Source of the DNA: Peptoniphilus obesi ph1
GTDB lineage: Bacteria; Bacillota; Clostridia; Tissierellales; Peptoniphilaceae
Direction: 5' to 3'
NCBI RefSeq assembly: GCF_000311865.1
Contig: NZ_HE978580.1
Coordinates: 31,065 to 95,064, forward strand
DNA: 64,000 nt
Shown one piece after another: positions 18,819 to 28,715 of this stretch (position 1 is its first letter; each line of letters opens with the position of its first letter). A program made the translations under genes and the position numbers. The notes beneath the pieces were generated by a model. The model was not told the origin of the DNA and ran no database searches. It worked only from the letters and a program-made list of their open reading frames with translations.

Positions 18819-20063
18819 TCATTCATATTTATATGACATATCTTCACTGGTTACTTGAAGTATTCCTAAAGCTATAAAACTAAATATCATTGAAGATCCA
18901 CCATATGAAACAAACGGCAAGGTAATTCCAGTCATAGGAATTAACTTTATTACTCCTCCAATATTTAAAAATGTTTGTACTGCAAAAAGAATAGCAACGG
19001 CTATAGCCAGTATCCTATAAAATTTATACTCTTGAGCAATGGCGATTTTTATTGCCCTATAAGTCAAAAGCATAAAAAGCATAATTATGCCAATTCCTGT
19101 AAAAATTCCCATTTCTTCGCAAATTATAGAAAATATTAAATCTGAATAACCAACTGGTACAAGATTTGGATAACCAAGACCCAAACCAGTTCCAAAAAAT
19201 CCACCTTCTGCAATCGCAAAAAGTGACTGAACAATTTGAAGACCTATTCCATAAACCCTGTCTTCTCTCCAAGGATCAAGCCATATATCAACCCTAACTC
19301 TAACGTGGTTAAATAATTTATAACCAAGAAAAGCTCCAACAAGAAGAAGACCTATATTAATCAATAAATTCTTTTTATCTTCGTCATAAATAAAAGAAAT
19401 TCCAAGATACATAGCAAGAAATATTACTGCTGTTCCTAAATCTTTTTGTATAAACAATAGAGCTACTAAAAAATAAATAGCAAACATCAAAGTATAATTC
19501 TTGTATGATTTATTAATTTTTGTTTTATATTGGAAGAAAGAATAATAAGAAGCTATTATAAACATAACTAAAATTTTAGTTATTTCAGATGGTTGCATGG
19601 AAAAATTTGATATCTGTATCCAGTTTTTTGCACCCATGCCTTGGTCAGTACCAAAAATAGCAGTGGCAAGAAATAATAATATGGAAATTGCAAAATAAAA
19701 GACTCCATATTTTTCTAATCTCCTAAAGGCTCTCATGGCAAAATATGTTATATAAAACATAGTTATACCAAGCAAGGCCCAAACAAGTTGCAAAATTCCA
19801 AGATTTGGATTAGTTCTATAAGTTGTTATAATTCCAATTGTGAGTAACATAGAAACTATCAAGAATATATAATTATCTCCCGATGATACCCTGCCAAGTA
19901 TAAAATTTGATATATAAATAATTAGGATAAGTCCAAAAAAAAGTATAGCTATATATTTATCAATATGAGTGTTATTGAAAAAAAATAATAATAAAACGCT
20001 TAGAATTTCAAAAATTAAAAGTAAGTCTCTAGGTCGTCTAGTCTTAAATATACGTTCTAACAT
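18819..20063 (-). CDS. RodA/FtsW/SpoVE-family peptidoglycan glycosyltransferase
   Basis: 414-residue SEDS protein with about ten membrane segments. The C-terminal block GITLPFVSYGGSSMIFSF is typical, and FLATAIFGTDQGMGAKNWIQI precedes the long extracellular loop. SEDS proteins polymerise lipid II together with a class B PBP, here encoded next door. A second SEDS gene lies in the dcw cluster at 52.6 kb; by context that one is FtsW and this one RodA. The start follows GGGGG by 5 bases; the frame is open 14 codons upstream inside the FHA gene. Confidence 0.88.
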   Translation of the reverse strand: MLERIFKTRRPRDLLLIFEILSVLLLFFFNNTHIDKYIAILFFGLILIIYISNFILGRVSSGDNYIFLIVSMLLTIGIITTYRTNPNLGILQLVWALLGITMFYITYFAMRAFRRLEKYGVFYFAISILLFLATAIFGTDQGMGAKNWIQISNFSMQPSEITKILVMFIIASYYSFFQYKTKINKSYKNYTLMFAIYFLVALLFIQKDLGTAVIFLAMYLGISFIYDEDKKNLLINIGLLLVGAFLGYKLFNHVRVRVDIWLDPWREDRVYGIGLQIVQSLFAIAEGGFFGTGLGLGYPNLVPVGYSDLIFSIICEEMGIFTGIGIIMLFMLLTYRAIKIAIAQEYKFYRILAIAVAILFAVQTFLNIGGVIKLIPMTGITLPFVSYGGSSMIFSFIALGILQVTSEDMSYKYE

Positions 20064-20064
20064 T

Positions 20065-20502
20065 TTACCCCCTGTTATCCACAAAAATAAACTGGATAAA
20101 ACCAACTCCTATTTTATCTCCATCTCTTAATTCTACAATATCAAAGATTTGTTCTCCATTTAAGAAAGTTCCATTCGCAGAGTTAAGATCTTCAATAAAA
20201 TACATGCCGTTTTCTTCGGTGATTTTTAAATGTTTCTTACTGACAAATTTGTCTTTTATGATTATATCACACCTTGATGATCTACCAATTGTAGTTTCAT
20301 ACGACAAAACGTATGACTCATTCATCTTAAAATTAAGAGAATCAAGTCTATTAACTACTTTTAAATAAGCTGCATCAAGTGATGATCCTTTTTTATCCAT
20401 AGATTTTATATCCAAGTACATAAGTCTTATTATTCTAAAAATAAACAGATAGATAATAACAATAAAAACATACTTAAGGATTCTTGATATTAATTCAAAC
20501 AA
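20065..20502 (-). CDS. Membrane-anchored FHA-domain protein
   Basis: 145 residues: one N-terminal membrane span (about 8-25), a short linker, and a C-terminal FHA domain with TIGRSSRCDI, SKKHLKI and NSANGTFLNGE, the phosphothreonine-binding signature. It resembles actinobacterial FhaB, encoded before rodA-pbpA and read by the PknB kinase. A PASTA Ser/Thr kinase and phosphatase exist at 31-33 kb in this window, so the kinase may write the mark this domain reads; that is inference. The start is TTG with GAGGTG six bases upstream; 13 codons of open frame lie further up without a ribosome site. First gene of the long minus-strand run. Confidence 0.83.
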   Translation of the reverse strand: MFELISRILKYVFIVIIYLFIFRIIRLMYLDIKSMDKKGSSLDAAYLKVVNRLDSLNFKMNESYVLSYETTIGRSSRCDIIIKDKFVSKKHLKITEENGMYFIEDLNSANGTFLNGEQIFDIVELRDGDKIGVGFIQFIFVDNRG

Positions 20503-20543
20503 TTTAACACCTCTTATATTTATCTTAATAGATAATATCACAA

Positions 20544-20577
20544 ATCATAAATAAATTAAATATAAATGATTTATGAT
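20544..20577. promoter_or_regulatory. Inverted repeat in the divergent FHA/recX intergenic region
   Basis: Perfect 9-base arms ATCATAAAT and ATTTATGAT separated by 16 bases, between two divergently transcribed genes. The position suits a shared operator, but the region is so AT-rich that chance is possible. Confidence 0.35.
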
Positions 20578-20598
20578 ACAATGTTAAATGGTGATTTT

Positions 20599-21207
20599 AT
20601 GTACATTACAAAGATTATTTACGAGGAAAAGGAAAAACTTTTTAAACTTGTTTTTGATGATGATTCTTCGATTTTAATAAATGAAAATACTTTAATAAAA
20701 TGTAATATCTATAAAGATAAAGAAATTGATAAAAAAGAGCTAAATGAGATTATAGAAGAAAATAAAGTGTATGAAGCAACAGAAAAGGCTCTTAAATTTT
20801 TAAAAAAATTAAGAACTAAAAAAGAAATCTCAGTCCATTTAAAAGAAGATGGACTAGATTTTGAAATTATAAATCGGGTTTTAAAATATTTAGAAGAATT
20901 TAATTATATTGATGATCATCAATATGCTAGCAGTTTTATAAGTGATAAACTAAGAATAAATAGGTACGGCCCAGAAAAAATTAAATATTTATTATTAAAT
21001 AAAGGAGTTTCATCTGAAATAATAAATCTCAGCCTGGAAGAAGTTGAAGATGATTTAATAAAGGAAAATTTTTTAAAAGATGCAGAAATAAAATATAATA
21101 AAGTTTCTTCAACAAAGAATGCCTACGAAAAAACAGTTAAATATTTATTGTCAAAGGGCTATAGCCTTGATTATGTTATGAAAAATATTGGAGAAGTTAT
21201 AAAATGA
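20599..21207 (+). CDS. recX: RecX-family recombination regulator
   Basis: 202-residue RecX protein, which binds RecA filaments and modulates their activity. Three-helix repeats are recognisable: ATEKALKFLKKLRTKKEISVH (about 65-85), a core YIDDHQYASSFISDKLRINRYGPEKIKYLL (about 110-140) and a C-terminal YEKTVKYLLSKGYSLD. The chosen ATG follows GGTGATTTT; the frame opens 11 codons earlier. One of two plus-strand genes here, overlapping the next by 4 bases. recA is not in the window. Confidence 0.85.
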   Translation: MYITKIIYEEKEKLFKLVFDDDSSILINENTLIKCNIYKDKEIDKKELNEIIEENKVYEATEKALKFLKKLRTKKEISVHLKEDGLDFEIINRVLKYLEEFNYIDDHQYASSFISDKLRINRYGPEKIKYLLLNKGVSSEIINLSLEEVEDDLIKENFLKDAEIKYNKVSSTKNAYEKTVKYLLSKGYSLDYVMKNIGEVIK

Positions 21208-21473
21208 ATTTTTATGTATATATACTTGAATGCAGCGATAAAAGTCTATACACAGGCTATACTGTTGATATAAAACACAGAATAAAAATGCACAATCAAA
21301 AAAAAGCCTCAAAGTATACTAGGGGTAGAGTCCCCGTAAAGTTAAAATACTTTGAGACTTATGATAATAAATCTGATGCTTTAAAAAGAGAATACTCAAT
21401 CAAGCAACTTACTAGAGATCAAAAATTAGATCTTATAAATTCTAAAGATCTCAATTTAGATCATTTTGAATAA
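21204..21473 (+). CDS. GIY-YIG nuclease superfamily protein (YhbQ/UPF0213 type)
   Basis: 89-residue single-domain GIY-YIG protein: YVYILECSDKSLYTGYT supplies the two Tyr motifs, KHRIKMHN the Arg, and DALKREYSIKQLTRDQK the Glu helix. Small stand-alone members are widespread; a role in DNA repair or processing is suspected, not established. It overlaps recX by the ATGA tetranucleotide, so both are likely made from one message. Its 3' end overlaps the convergent membrane-protein gene by 23 bases. Confidence 0.85.
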   Translation: MNFYVYILECSDKSLYTGYTVDIKHRIKMHNQKKASKYTRGRVPVKLKYFETYDNKSDALKREYSIKQLTRDQKLDLINSKDLNLDHFE

Positions 21474-21759
21474 TACCAATAATTAAAGCAAATAATAAGG
21501 ATACAATTCCACTTCCGCAACTTATAACAAATACTATTAATGAATCTAAGCTGTTTGGATCAAATAATTTTGATATTACTGAAAATAAGGATACAATTCC
21601 TATACATATTAGAACTATACCTGGTAAATATTTAGCAAATTTTAGTTTTTTTGCAGCAAAATTTACTATAAATGTAAGTATTATTGCAACCAACATCGCC
21701 AATAAAGTTATAATCATATACTCATCATTTTTCATTATTACTTCTATAATACTACTCAT
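21451..21759 (-). CDS. Small membrane protein of unknown function
   Basis: 102 residues with three hydrophobic segments at about 16-33, 42-61 and 76-96; no family recognised. It begins 8 bases inside the end of a lipoprotein gene, behind a histidine kinase and response regulator, and is probably co-transcribed with them. Last gene of that operon. Its tail overlaps the GIY-YIG gene on the other strand. Confidence 0.65.
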   Translation of the reverse strand: MSSIIEVIMKNDEYMIITLLAMLVAIILTFIVNFAAKKLKFAKYLPGIVLICIGIVSLFSVISKLFDPNSLDSLIVFVISCGSGIVSLLFALIIGIIQNDLN

Positions 21760-22309
21760 CTTCCACCTCTATACCTTGCTGATTGGGATCAATTCTCTTA
21801 AGAACTGTTTCATATTCTTCTTCTTTTATTTCATTTGATATCCTATTAATTTGAATAAAGTTTTTATTATCATATATAAAAGCCTTATCTTCATCAACCT
21901 TTATTATTTCAAATACAAAATTATCTCTATCATATACATCAACTATTGATAAATATTCTCCACTTATATTTAATTTTTTCTGGTCAATATCAAATTTTTT
22001 AGATATATATCTATCTAATTCAACTTTTTTCGCCTTAAAGTTTGGATTATAAATAAGTTTATCTCCAACTATAATTCCATCTTCTTTAATAAATACATCC
22101 TTGCCTATATAATCTTTATAGGAAAAAATATCACTTGTATCTTGTTCATCATCTGTGAAAATTACTTTAGTAATGATCCATTTGCCATTTACTGGAGTCT
22201 TAGATACTGTCGGAGATTTAATTTTTGAAAAATCTGTATCTATTAAAGAGCATGAGCTAAGAATTAAGCAAAAAATAGCCAAAGTAAGTATCTTTATTTT
22301 AGACTTCAT
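21752..22309 (-). CDS. Lipoprotein of unknown function
   Basis: 185 residues. N-terminal signal with lipobox LSSC (Cys about residue 20), followed by a polar beta-rich domain with NGKWIITKVIFTDDEQD, a pattern seen in lipocalin-like or META-like small sheet domains, but I do not assign one. Chosen ATG has GAGG nine bases upstream; other in-frame starts lie within the next 15 bases. It overlaps the end of the histidine kinase gene, so it may be a target or an accessory of that sensor system. Confidence 0.7.
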   Translation of the reverse strand: MKSKIKILTLAIFCLILSSCSLIDTDFSKIKSPTVSKTPVNGKWIITKVIFTDDEQDTSDIFSYKDYIGKDVFIKEDGIIVGDKLIYNPNFKAKKVELDRYISKKFDIDQKKLNISGEYLSIVDVYDRDNFVFEIIKVDEDKAFIYDNKNFIQINRISNEIKEEEYETVLKRIDPNQQGIEVEDE

Positions 22310-23717
22310 TAACATTTTCCTCACTATTTTGAATAGGTATTGTTACCTTAACAGTTGTCCCAATTGAATATTCAGAAAAAATTTCTAAGCTTCCATCATG
22401 TAATCTAGCTATTTCATCTGAAATAGATAAACCAATTCCGCTATGGCTTTTAGAATGTTTACCCTTATAAAATTTATCTTTAACATGTGGCAAATCTTCT
22501 TCTGAAATTCCCATACCATTATCTGAAATAAGCATATTAAATTTATCATTATCTACATAGGTTTTAAATTTAACCCATCCTTCTTTAGATGAAAATTTAA
22601 TCGCATTATCCAATAAATTAATTATCAACTGTCTAATCCTATTCTTGTCTCCTATTATAACTATTCTTTCATCTAATATTTCTTTTATAAAATCAACATT
22701 TGCAGATGCAGCTCTAGGACCCATTTGTTTTGCAACATCGTTGCATATATCTGTTATATTAAATACATCCTTATTTAATTGGATTCTACCAGATATAAAT
22801 CTTGAAAAATCTAATAATTCTTCAACCATTTTAGCTAGCCTGTCTGATTCATTTTCTATAATTCCAAGTCCATCATCAAATATTTGTTTATCAGCAGGAT
22901 CTGTCGACTTTAAAACTACTGCCCATCCTTTTATCGATGTCAAAGGAGTTCTTAACTCATGAGAGATTGAAGAAATAAAGTCATTTTTTATCTGTTCTTT
23001 ATTTAAAATTTCTTCTGCCATCTTATTTAAGGTCATGGATAATTGTCCAAGTTCATCTTTAGAATTTAGATTTGACCTTACCTTGTATTGTCCATCAGCC
23101 ATCTTGCTGGCAACTTGAGTTAATTCTTTAATTGGTTTTACTATAGTATTTGCAAATATTATAGATATAATAGTTGTTATTAAAATTACTATTAAACCAA
23201 AAGTTATTAGAATAAGAGATGTATTAATTATTGTCTCATCAGTCTGTTCCAGAGATGAAATAAATCTTAGATATCCAATCGTATATCCTTCTTTATTCTT
23301 TAACTCTCCTGTAAGAGACATAGTTTTTTCTTTTGTATAATTATTTCTTTCTACATATGATTTTAATTTATCTTCTTTAGCTGCCTTAAGATCATCTGTA
23401 TTAATCGGGTCTGATGGAAGAGCACCTATTGAATCATATACAACATATCCATCTCTATCTAAAATTTGAACCTCAGAACTTGTATGTAGCCAAACTAAAT
23501 CTCCATCATTGACAAGCATCTCAGCTAAACTTTTATCAGAATAAAATTTTTCAAAAGAATCTATTGATAGGGAAAGTCTATTTTCCATTTCAATTTCCAT
23601 GCTATCATAGTAAAAATTCTTAAAACCAATTATCAAGAAAAAATCAATAGTAAAGACAGTAAAAAATATAATGATTAAAAAAGATTTAACTAATCTTGTG
23701 CCTAAACTATTCTTCAA
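22299..23717 (-). CDS. Sensor histidine kinase
   Basis: 472 residues: membrane span at 13-32, an extracellular sensor of about 130 residues, second span at 167-190, HAMP, then HisKA with SHELRTPLTSIKGW (phospho-acceptor His253) and HATPase_c with NLLDNAIKFS, DNGMGIS and GIGLSI. TTG start with GAGGTG in front. Two bases separate it from the response regulator upstream. Signal unknown; it is followed by a lipoprotein and a membrane protein that may belong to the same circuit. Confidence 0.92.
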   Translation of the reverse strand: MKNSLGTRLVKSFLIIIFFTVFTIDFFLIIGFKNFYYDSMEIEMENRLSLSIDSFEKFYSDKSLAEMLVNDGDLVWLHTSSEVQILDRDGYVVYDSIGALPSDPINTDDLKAAKEDKLKSYVERNNYTKEKTMSLTGELKNKEGYTIGYLRFISSLEQTDETIINTSLILITFGLIVILITTIISIIFANTIVKPIKELTQVASKMADGQYKVRSNLNSKDELGQLSMTLNKMAEEILNKEQIKNDFISSISHELRTPLTSIKGWAVVLKSTDPADKQIFDDGLGIIENESDRLAKMVEELLDFSRFISGRIQLNKDVFNITDICNDVAKQMGPRAASANVDFIKEILDERIVIIGDKNRIRQLIINLLDNAIKFSSKEGWVKFKTYVDNDKFNMLISDNGMGISEEDLPHVKDKFYKGKHSKSHSGIGLSISDEIARLHDGSLEIFSEYSIGTTVKVTIPIQNSEENVNEV

Positions 23718-23718
23718 A

Positions 23719-24408
23719 TTACACCTCAGTAAACCATCTATAACCTAGACCCCAAACAGTTTCAATATAATCAGGTTTTGCAGGATTTTCTTCTACTTTA
23801 GATCTTAGTCGTCTTATATTTACATCAACTATTTTAGAATCCATATCTATTTCGTCTCCCCAAACCATTTTTAAAATGTCATCCCTTTTTAGAGCCTTGC
23901 CAGGGTTTTGCATAAATATTTTCATTATCTTATATTCTGTTGGTGTCAGTATTATTTCTTTTTCTCCCTTATAAAATTTTCTTGAATATGTATCAAGTTT
24001 AAAAGGTCCTTGGAAAATTTCATTGTCGCTATTGTCTACATCAATCTCTAATCTTCTTTCCAAAGACTTTATCCTTAGAGAAAGTTCTGTTGGGTTAAAT
24101 GGTTTTGTTAAATAATCATCAGATCCATATTGAAGTCCCATAATTTTATCTAAGTCTTCAGATTTTGCACTTAACATTATTATTCCAAGTTCTGGAAATT
24201 CATTTCTCAAAACTCTACAAACTTCAAAACCATCTATGCCAGGAAGCATAATATCTAAAACTACAATTTCTGGTTTTTCTCTTCTAGCAACTTCTAAACC
24301 TTCTTCGCCACTAGCAGCCTCAAACACTTTGTAGTGTTCTCTTTCTAAATTTATCTTAACAAACTTTCTTATAGAATCTTCATCTTCTACTAGAAGTATT
24401 TTTGTCAT
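23719..24408 (-). CDS. OmpR-family response regulator
   Basis: 229 residues: receiver domain with acidic pocket VEDED, phospho-acceptor Asp52 in VVLDIMLPG, and switch Lys in YLTKPFNP, followed by a winged-helix DNA-binding domain with GYRW at the C terminus. Forms a pair with the histidine kinase downstream. Upstream is a promoter directly after the guaB terminator, so the operon has its own start. Confidence 0.94.
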   Translation of the reverse strand: MTKILLVEDEDSIRKFVKINLEREHYKVFEAASGEEGLEVARREKPEIVVLDIMLPGIDGFEVCRVLRNEFPELGIIMLSAKSEDLDKIMGLQYGSDDYLTKPFNPTELSLRIKSLERRLEIDVDNSDNEIFQGPFKLDTYSRKFYKGEKEIILTPTEYKIMKIFMQNPGKALKRDDILKMVWGDEIDMDSKIVDVNIRRLRSKVEENPAKPDYIETVWGLGYRWFTEV

Positions 24409-24431
24409 ATTATCACCTTTCTATAATAATC

Positions 24432-24460
24432 ATTATAATTAATAAGCTTAAAAAAGACAA
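24432..24460 (-). promoter_or_regulatory. Promoter of the response regulator operon
   Basis: -35 TTGTCT (24455-24460), 17-base spacer, -10 TATAAT (24432-24437) on the minus strand; the -35 falls in the T-rich tail of the guaB terminator. Confidence 0.65.
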
Positions 24461-24489
24461 TAAATAAGACCTATCCTTTCGAATAGGTC
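24454..24489 (-). terminator. guaB terminator
   Basis: Minus-strand stem GACCTAT / ATAGGTC with a short AT-flanked loop, followed by a T-rich tract with six T. Confidence 0.8.
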
Positions 24490-24505
24490 TGAGATTATTA
24501 TTTTA

Positions 24506-25960
<1,455 letters not shown>

Positions 25961-25994
25961 TTAATCCCCTCCTAGAATTTTTCAATTTTTATAT

Positions 25995-26023
25995 ATTATA
26001 ACTCTAATAAAATTTTATTTAAA
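25995..26023 (-). promoter_or_regulatory. guaB promoter
   Basis: -10 TATAAT (25995-26000), 17-base spacer, weak -35 TTTAAA (26018-26023), minus strand, about 20 bases before the Shine-Dalgarno. Confidence 0.55.
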
Positions 26024-26031
26024 TAAACATT

Positions 26032-27267
26032 TTAGTTTAATATACCCTTTTTTTCAAGTTCTATCTTTAGATAACTTGGTTCTATAGATATTATCCTATA
26101 TTTTTGATCAACATCTATATTTAATTTTACATCATGCTTACCAGCCTGAAGGTCTGATAAATTTACACTTGCAGATATTTGATCCTTACTTGCTTCCAAT
26201 TTAGATAAAGGATCCTTTGGTGCTATTATTATATCAATTTTTACATCATCTTCAAAAATACAATTAAAGGCTTCATCTAAATTTTCTATTTTTATATCGT
26301 CTTTATTGATGCTTATTTTTTGTTTTTTAAGAGTTATTGGCTGAGATGATGCTACAAATTTAATATCCTTATCTACTAAAGACACTCCATCTGGAAGATT
26401 AACATCAATTGTTTTTTGTGTATTAATTAAAGAGTTTGCATCAATAGCTTCTGTTGTTAACTCATCAATTTCTTTTAAAACTGATGAATTTCCCTTAATA
26501 GTCACAGAGTTTGGTTCGACATAAAAATCTTTTGTATCCATTCCCTCTGGTATATTGCCAACTATATTTAATCTCACAGGTATTGTTTGTGTTTTCAATA
26601 TTGGCAGATCCAAGGTTATTTTATCTGGTTTGAAAGAAACTTCATCAATTTTATTTCCTTCTTCATCAAAAGCTTCTACAACAGATGTCATAACAGAAGA
26701 TTCACTTTTACCAGCTACATTAAAACTAGATGTAATCTTGGCTATCTTGTCCACATAAGTTTGAGCTCCAGTAACTTCTACTTCTTCAGATTCTTTTATA
26801 TTTCCTAACACATAAGATTCTGCAACAGAACCTTTGGTAATAATATTACAATCCATCTTGTTGCTAACAACCTTATCGATCTTAACAGATATTAGTTCTG
26901 GATTCTTAGAATCTACACTAACGCTGTTACCATCAACCTGAATTCTAATTGGAATTTTATATTCTCCAGCATAATACCCAGATAAATCAGCAGATGCTGA
27001 GACTGAGTCCCTATTGATTTTTGAAATATTTGACTGTTTACCAGTAAGTTTTACAGTAACTTTTGGATCGCTTGATGAAACTACCGCCAAATCATTTGCC
27101 TTTATTTCAGCTAAGTTTTCTAATCTTACACTTACATCCTTAATTACAATGCTTTTCTCAGGATCAACTTCACTTCTAACATAAAGCCATAAAAAAACGG
27201 CAAATAGAATAGAAATGATTAAAAGCATTCTATCGTTTTTCTTCTTTGTCCCTACTTTTTGAGTCAT
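26032..27267 (-). CDS. cdaR: YbbR-domain protein CdaR, regulator of diadenylate cyclase
   Basis: 411 residues: one N-terminal membrane span (about 14-30, LLIISILFAVFLWLYV) followed by four YbbR-like beta domains outside the cell, each of about 80-90 residues with repeated elements such as VPVRLN and VKLTG. CdaR contacts CdaA and modulates c-di-AMP synthesis. It overlaps cdaA by 38 bases, with GGAGG upstream of its start. glmM, usually third in this operon, is not here. Confidence 0.88.
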   Translation of the reverse strand: MTQKVGTKKKNDRMLLIISILFAVFLWLYVRSEVDPEKSIVIKDVSVRLENLAEIKANDLAVVSSSDPKVTVKLTGKQSNISKINRDSVSASADLSGYYAGEYKIPIRIQVDGNSVSVDSKNPELISVKIDKVVSNKMDCNIITKGSVAESYVLGNIKESEEVEVTGAQTYVDKIAKITSSFNVAGKSESSVMTSVVEAFDEEGNKIDEVSFKPDKITLDLPILKTQTIPVRLNIVGNIPEGMDTKDFYVEPNSVTIKGNSSVLKEIDELTTEAIDANSLINTQKTIDVNLPDGVSLVDKDIKFVASSQPITLKKQKISINKDDIKIENLDEAFNCIFEDDVKIDIIIAPKDPLSKLEASKDQISASVNLSDLQAGKHDVKLNIDVDQKYRIISIEPSYLKIELEKKGILN

Positions 27268-28081
27268 TATAACTTGTCCTCCATTTATTTAAAAATCCAA
27301 CTGATTCTTCAATTTTTGGCATATATACTCTATTCAATTTGTCCTCTAGGGTTGCTAGGTCTAGATATCTTGATAATACTCCATTTTCAGCTGTAGATAT
27401 TGACCCAGTTTCTTCAGAAACCATAATACTTAAACAGTCAGATCTTTCAGATATACCAATTCCAGCTCTGTGTCTTGTTCCTAAATCCTTTGATATATTT
27501 TGACTATCTGATAGAGGTAAAAAACAAGCTGCAGAAACAACTTTATCCCCCTTTATGATTACTGCTCCATCATGGAGTGGTGTGTTTGGTATAAAAATAT
27601 TTATTAAAAGACCACTAGAAACCAATCCCTCAATCTTTGTTCCTGTTTCTATTATCTCATTTAGTCCAGTTTGTCTTTGAATTATAATCAAAGCTCCAAT
27701 TTTTTGTCTAGCAAGTGATGCAACAGCATCAACTAATTCTTCCACAACTGCTGATTTTTCTTGTCCTGTATATAAACTAGATCTTAAAGAACTTCTTCTT
27801 CCCAAGGCTTCTAGCACTTTTCTAAGTTCAGGTTGAAATACTATAAATATAGCAACAGAACCCCAAATCATAAGCTTATTTAAAAGCCAATAAGTGGTAT
27901 AAAATTGTCCCCATTCACTCAATTTAGTTAATATAAGTATGACTAAAATACCTTTGGCAAGCTGCTCCGCTCGCGTTCCTCTTAATAATTTTAAACAATT
28001 GTATGTAACTATACTTATAATAGCTATATCAAGTATATCTCTTATTCCAATCATATTTGTTAGATAGTTAAGTACGTTCAT
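27230..28081 (-). CDS. cdaA: Diadenylate cyclase CdaA
   Basis: 283 residues: three hydrophobic N-terminal segments (about 14-30, 42-58, 70-83) and a DAC domain with the catalytic DGA (171-173) and GTRHR (201-205). Makes cyclic di-AMP from two ATP; this second messenger controls potassium, osmolyte and wall homeostasis. cdaR follows with overlap and a small membrane protein precedes by two bases. Confidence 0.96.
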   Translation of the reverse strand: MNVLNYLTNMIGIRDILDIAIISIVTYNCLKLLRGTRAEQLAKGILVILILTKLSEWGQFYTTYWLLNKLMIWGSVAIFIVFQPELRKVLEALGRRSSLRSSLYTGQEKSAVVEELVDAVASLARQKIGALIIIQRQTGLNEIIETGTKIEGLVSSGLLINIFIPNTPLHDGAVIIKGDKVVSAACFLPLSDSQNISKDLGTRHRAGIGISERSDCLSIMVSEETGSISTAENGVLSRYLDLATLEDKLNRVYMPKIEESVGFLNKWRTSYNDSKSRDKEEKR

Positions 28082-28083
28082 TT

Positions 28084-28629
28084 TTACTCCTTGAGATTAT
28101 ATATATAAATTATTATTCCTATTGAAATTATAATATCACCAATACTAATAACTCTAGCGAAAGGATATGGTGGTTTAATAGCAATAATATCTGATAAAAT
28201 TCTTAACTTAGGATTGTCAAATATCCCATGGCTGAGGGATAATTTTTGACTTATTATAAAATACTTTTCTGGATTATTAATACTTAGTAAACTTGAATTA
28301 TCAACTGGCATTTTACCATTTAAAGCAATAACTAAAAAATTTGCAAAAAATCCAACTGCAATTAAAATAAGTCCAGGAAGCTCATAATTAATTAGTAAAC
28401 CTATAATAATTAATAATAAGGATAATAAATGACTAAAATAATAATTCTTTATAAAAAATAAAGTAATTTGTCCAAAATCATTTGTTGTAAAAATAAAATT
28501 TATTAAGCTTAAGATTATGCCTAGTACACAAAATAAAAGTCCAGAACTTTTAAACTTAATTGATTTACTCATTTTTTTTCCCGAAAAAAACAAGATTAAT
28601 AATGAAATTATTACAGATTCTATTATCAT
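28084..28629 (-). CDS. Membrane protein, tentatively DUF5317
   Basis: 181 residues with about five membrane segments. The stretches FLVIALNGKMPVD (about 101-113) and SIGDIIISIGI (about 161-171) resemble the DUF5317 family as I remember it; function unknown. Only two bases separate it from cdaA, so it is co-transcribed with the c-di-AMP genes, and a link to that pathway is possible but unproven. Start follows an AGGTAGGTG-like ribosome site. Confidence 0.6.
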   Translation of the reverse strand: MIIESVIISLLILFFSGKKMSKSIKFKSSGLLFCVLGIILSLINFIFTTNDFGQITLFFIKNYYFSHLLSLLLIIIGLLINYELPGLILIAVGFFANFLVIALNGKMPVDNSSLLSINNPEKYFIISQKLSLSHGIFDNPKLRILSDIIAIKPPYPFARVISIGDIIISIGIIIYIYNLKE

Positions 28630-28682
28630 AAAAACACCTACCTATATAGTAACACAAATTTTATACAAAAAATAAGTTATAA

Positions 28683-28715
28683 AATATAAAAAAGGACTGA
28701 AATTAATCAGTCCTT
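28683..28715 (-). terminator. Terminator of the priA-to-thiN gene run
   Basis: Minus-strand stem AAGGACTGA / TCAGTCCTT (9 perfect pairs, 6-base loop) and a T run. The 5' arm includes the thiN stop codon. Confidence 0.85.
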
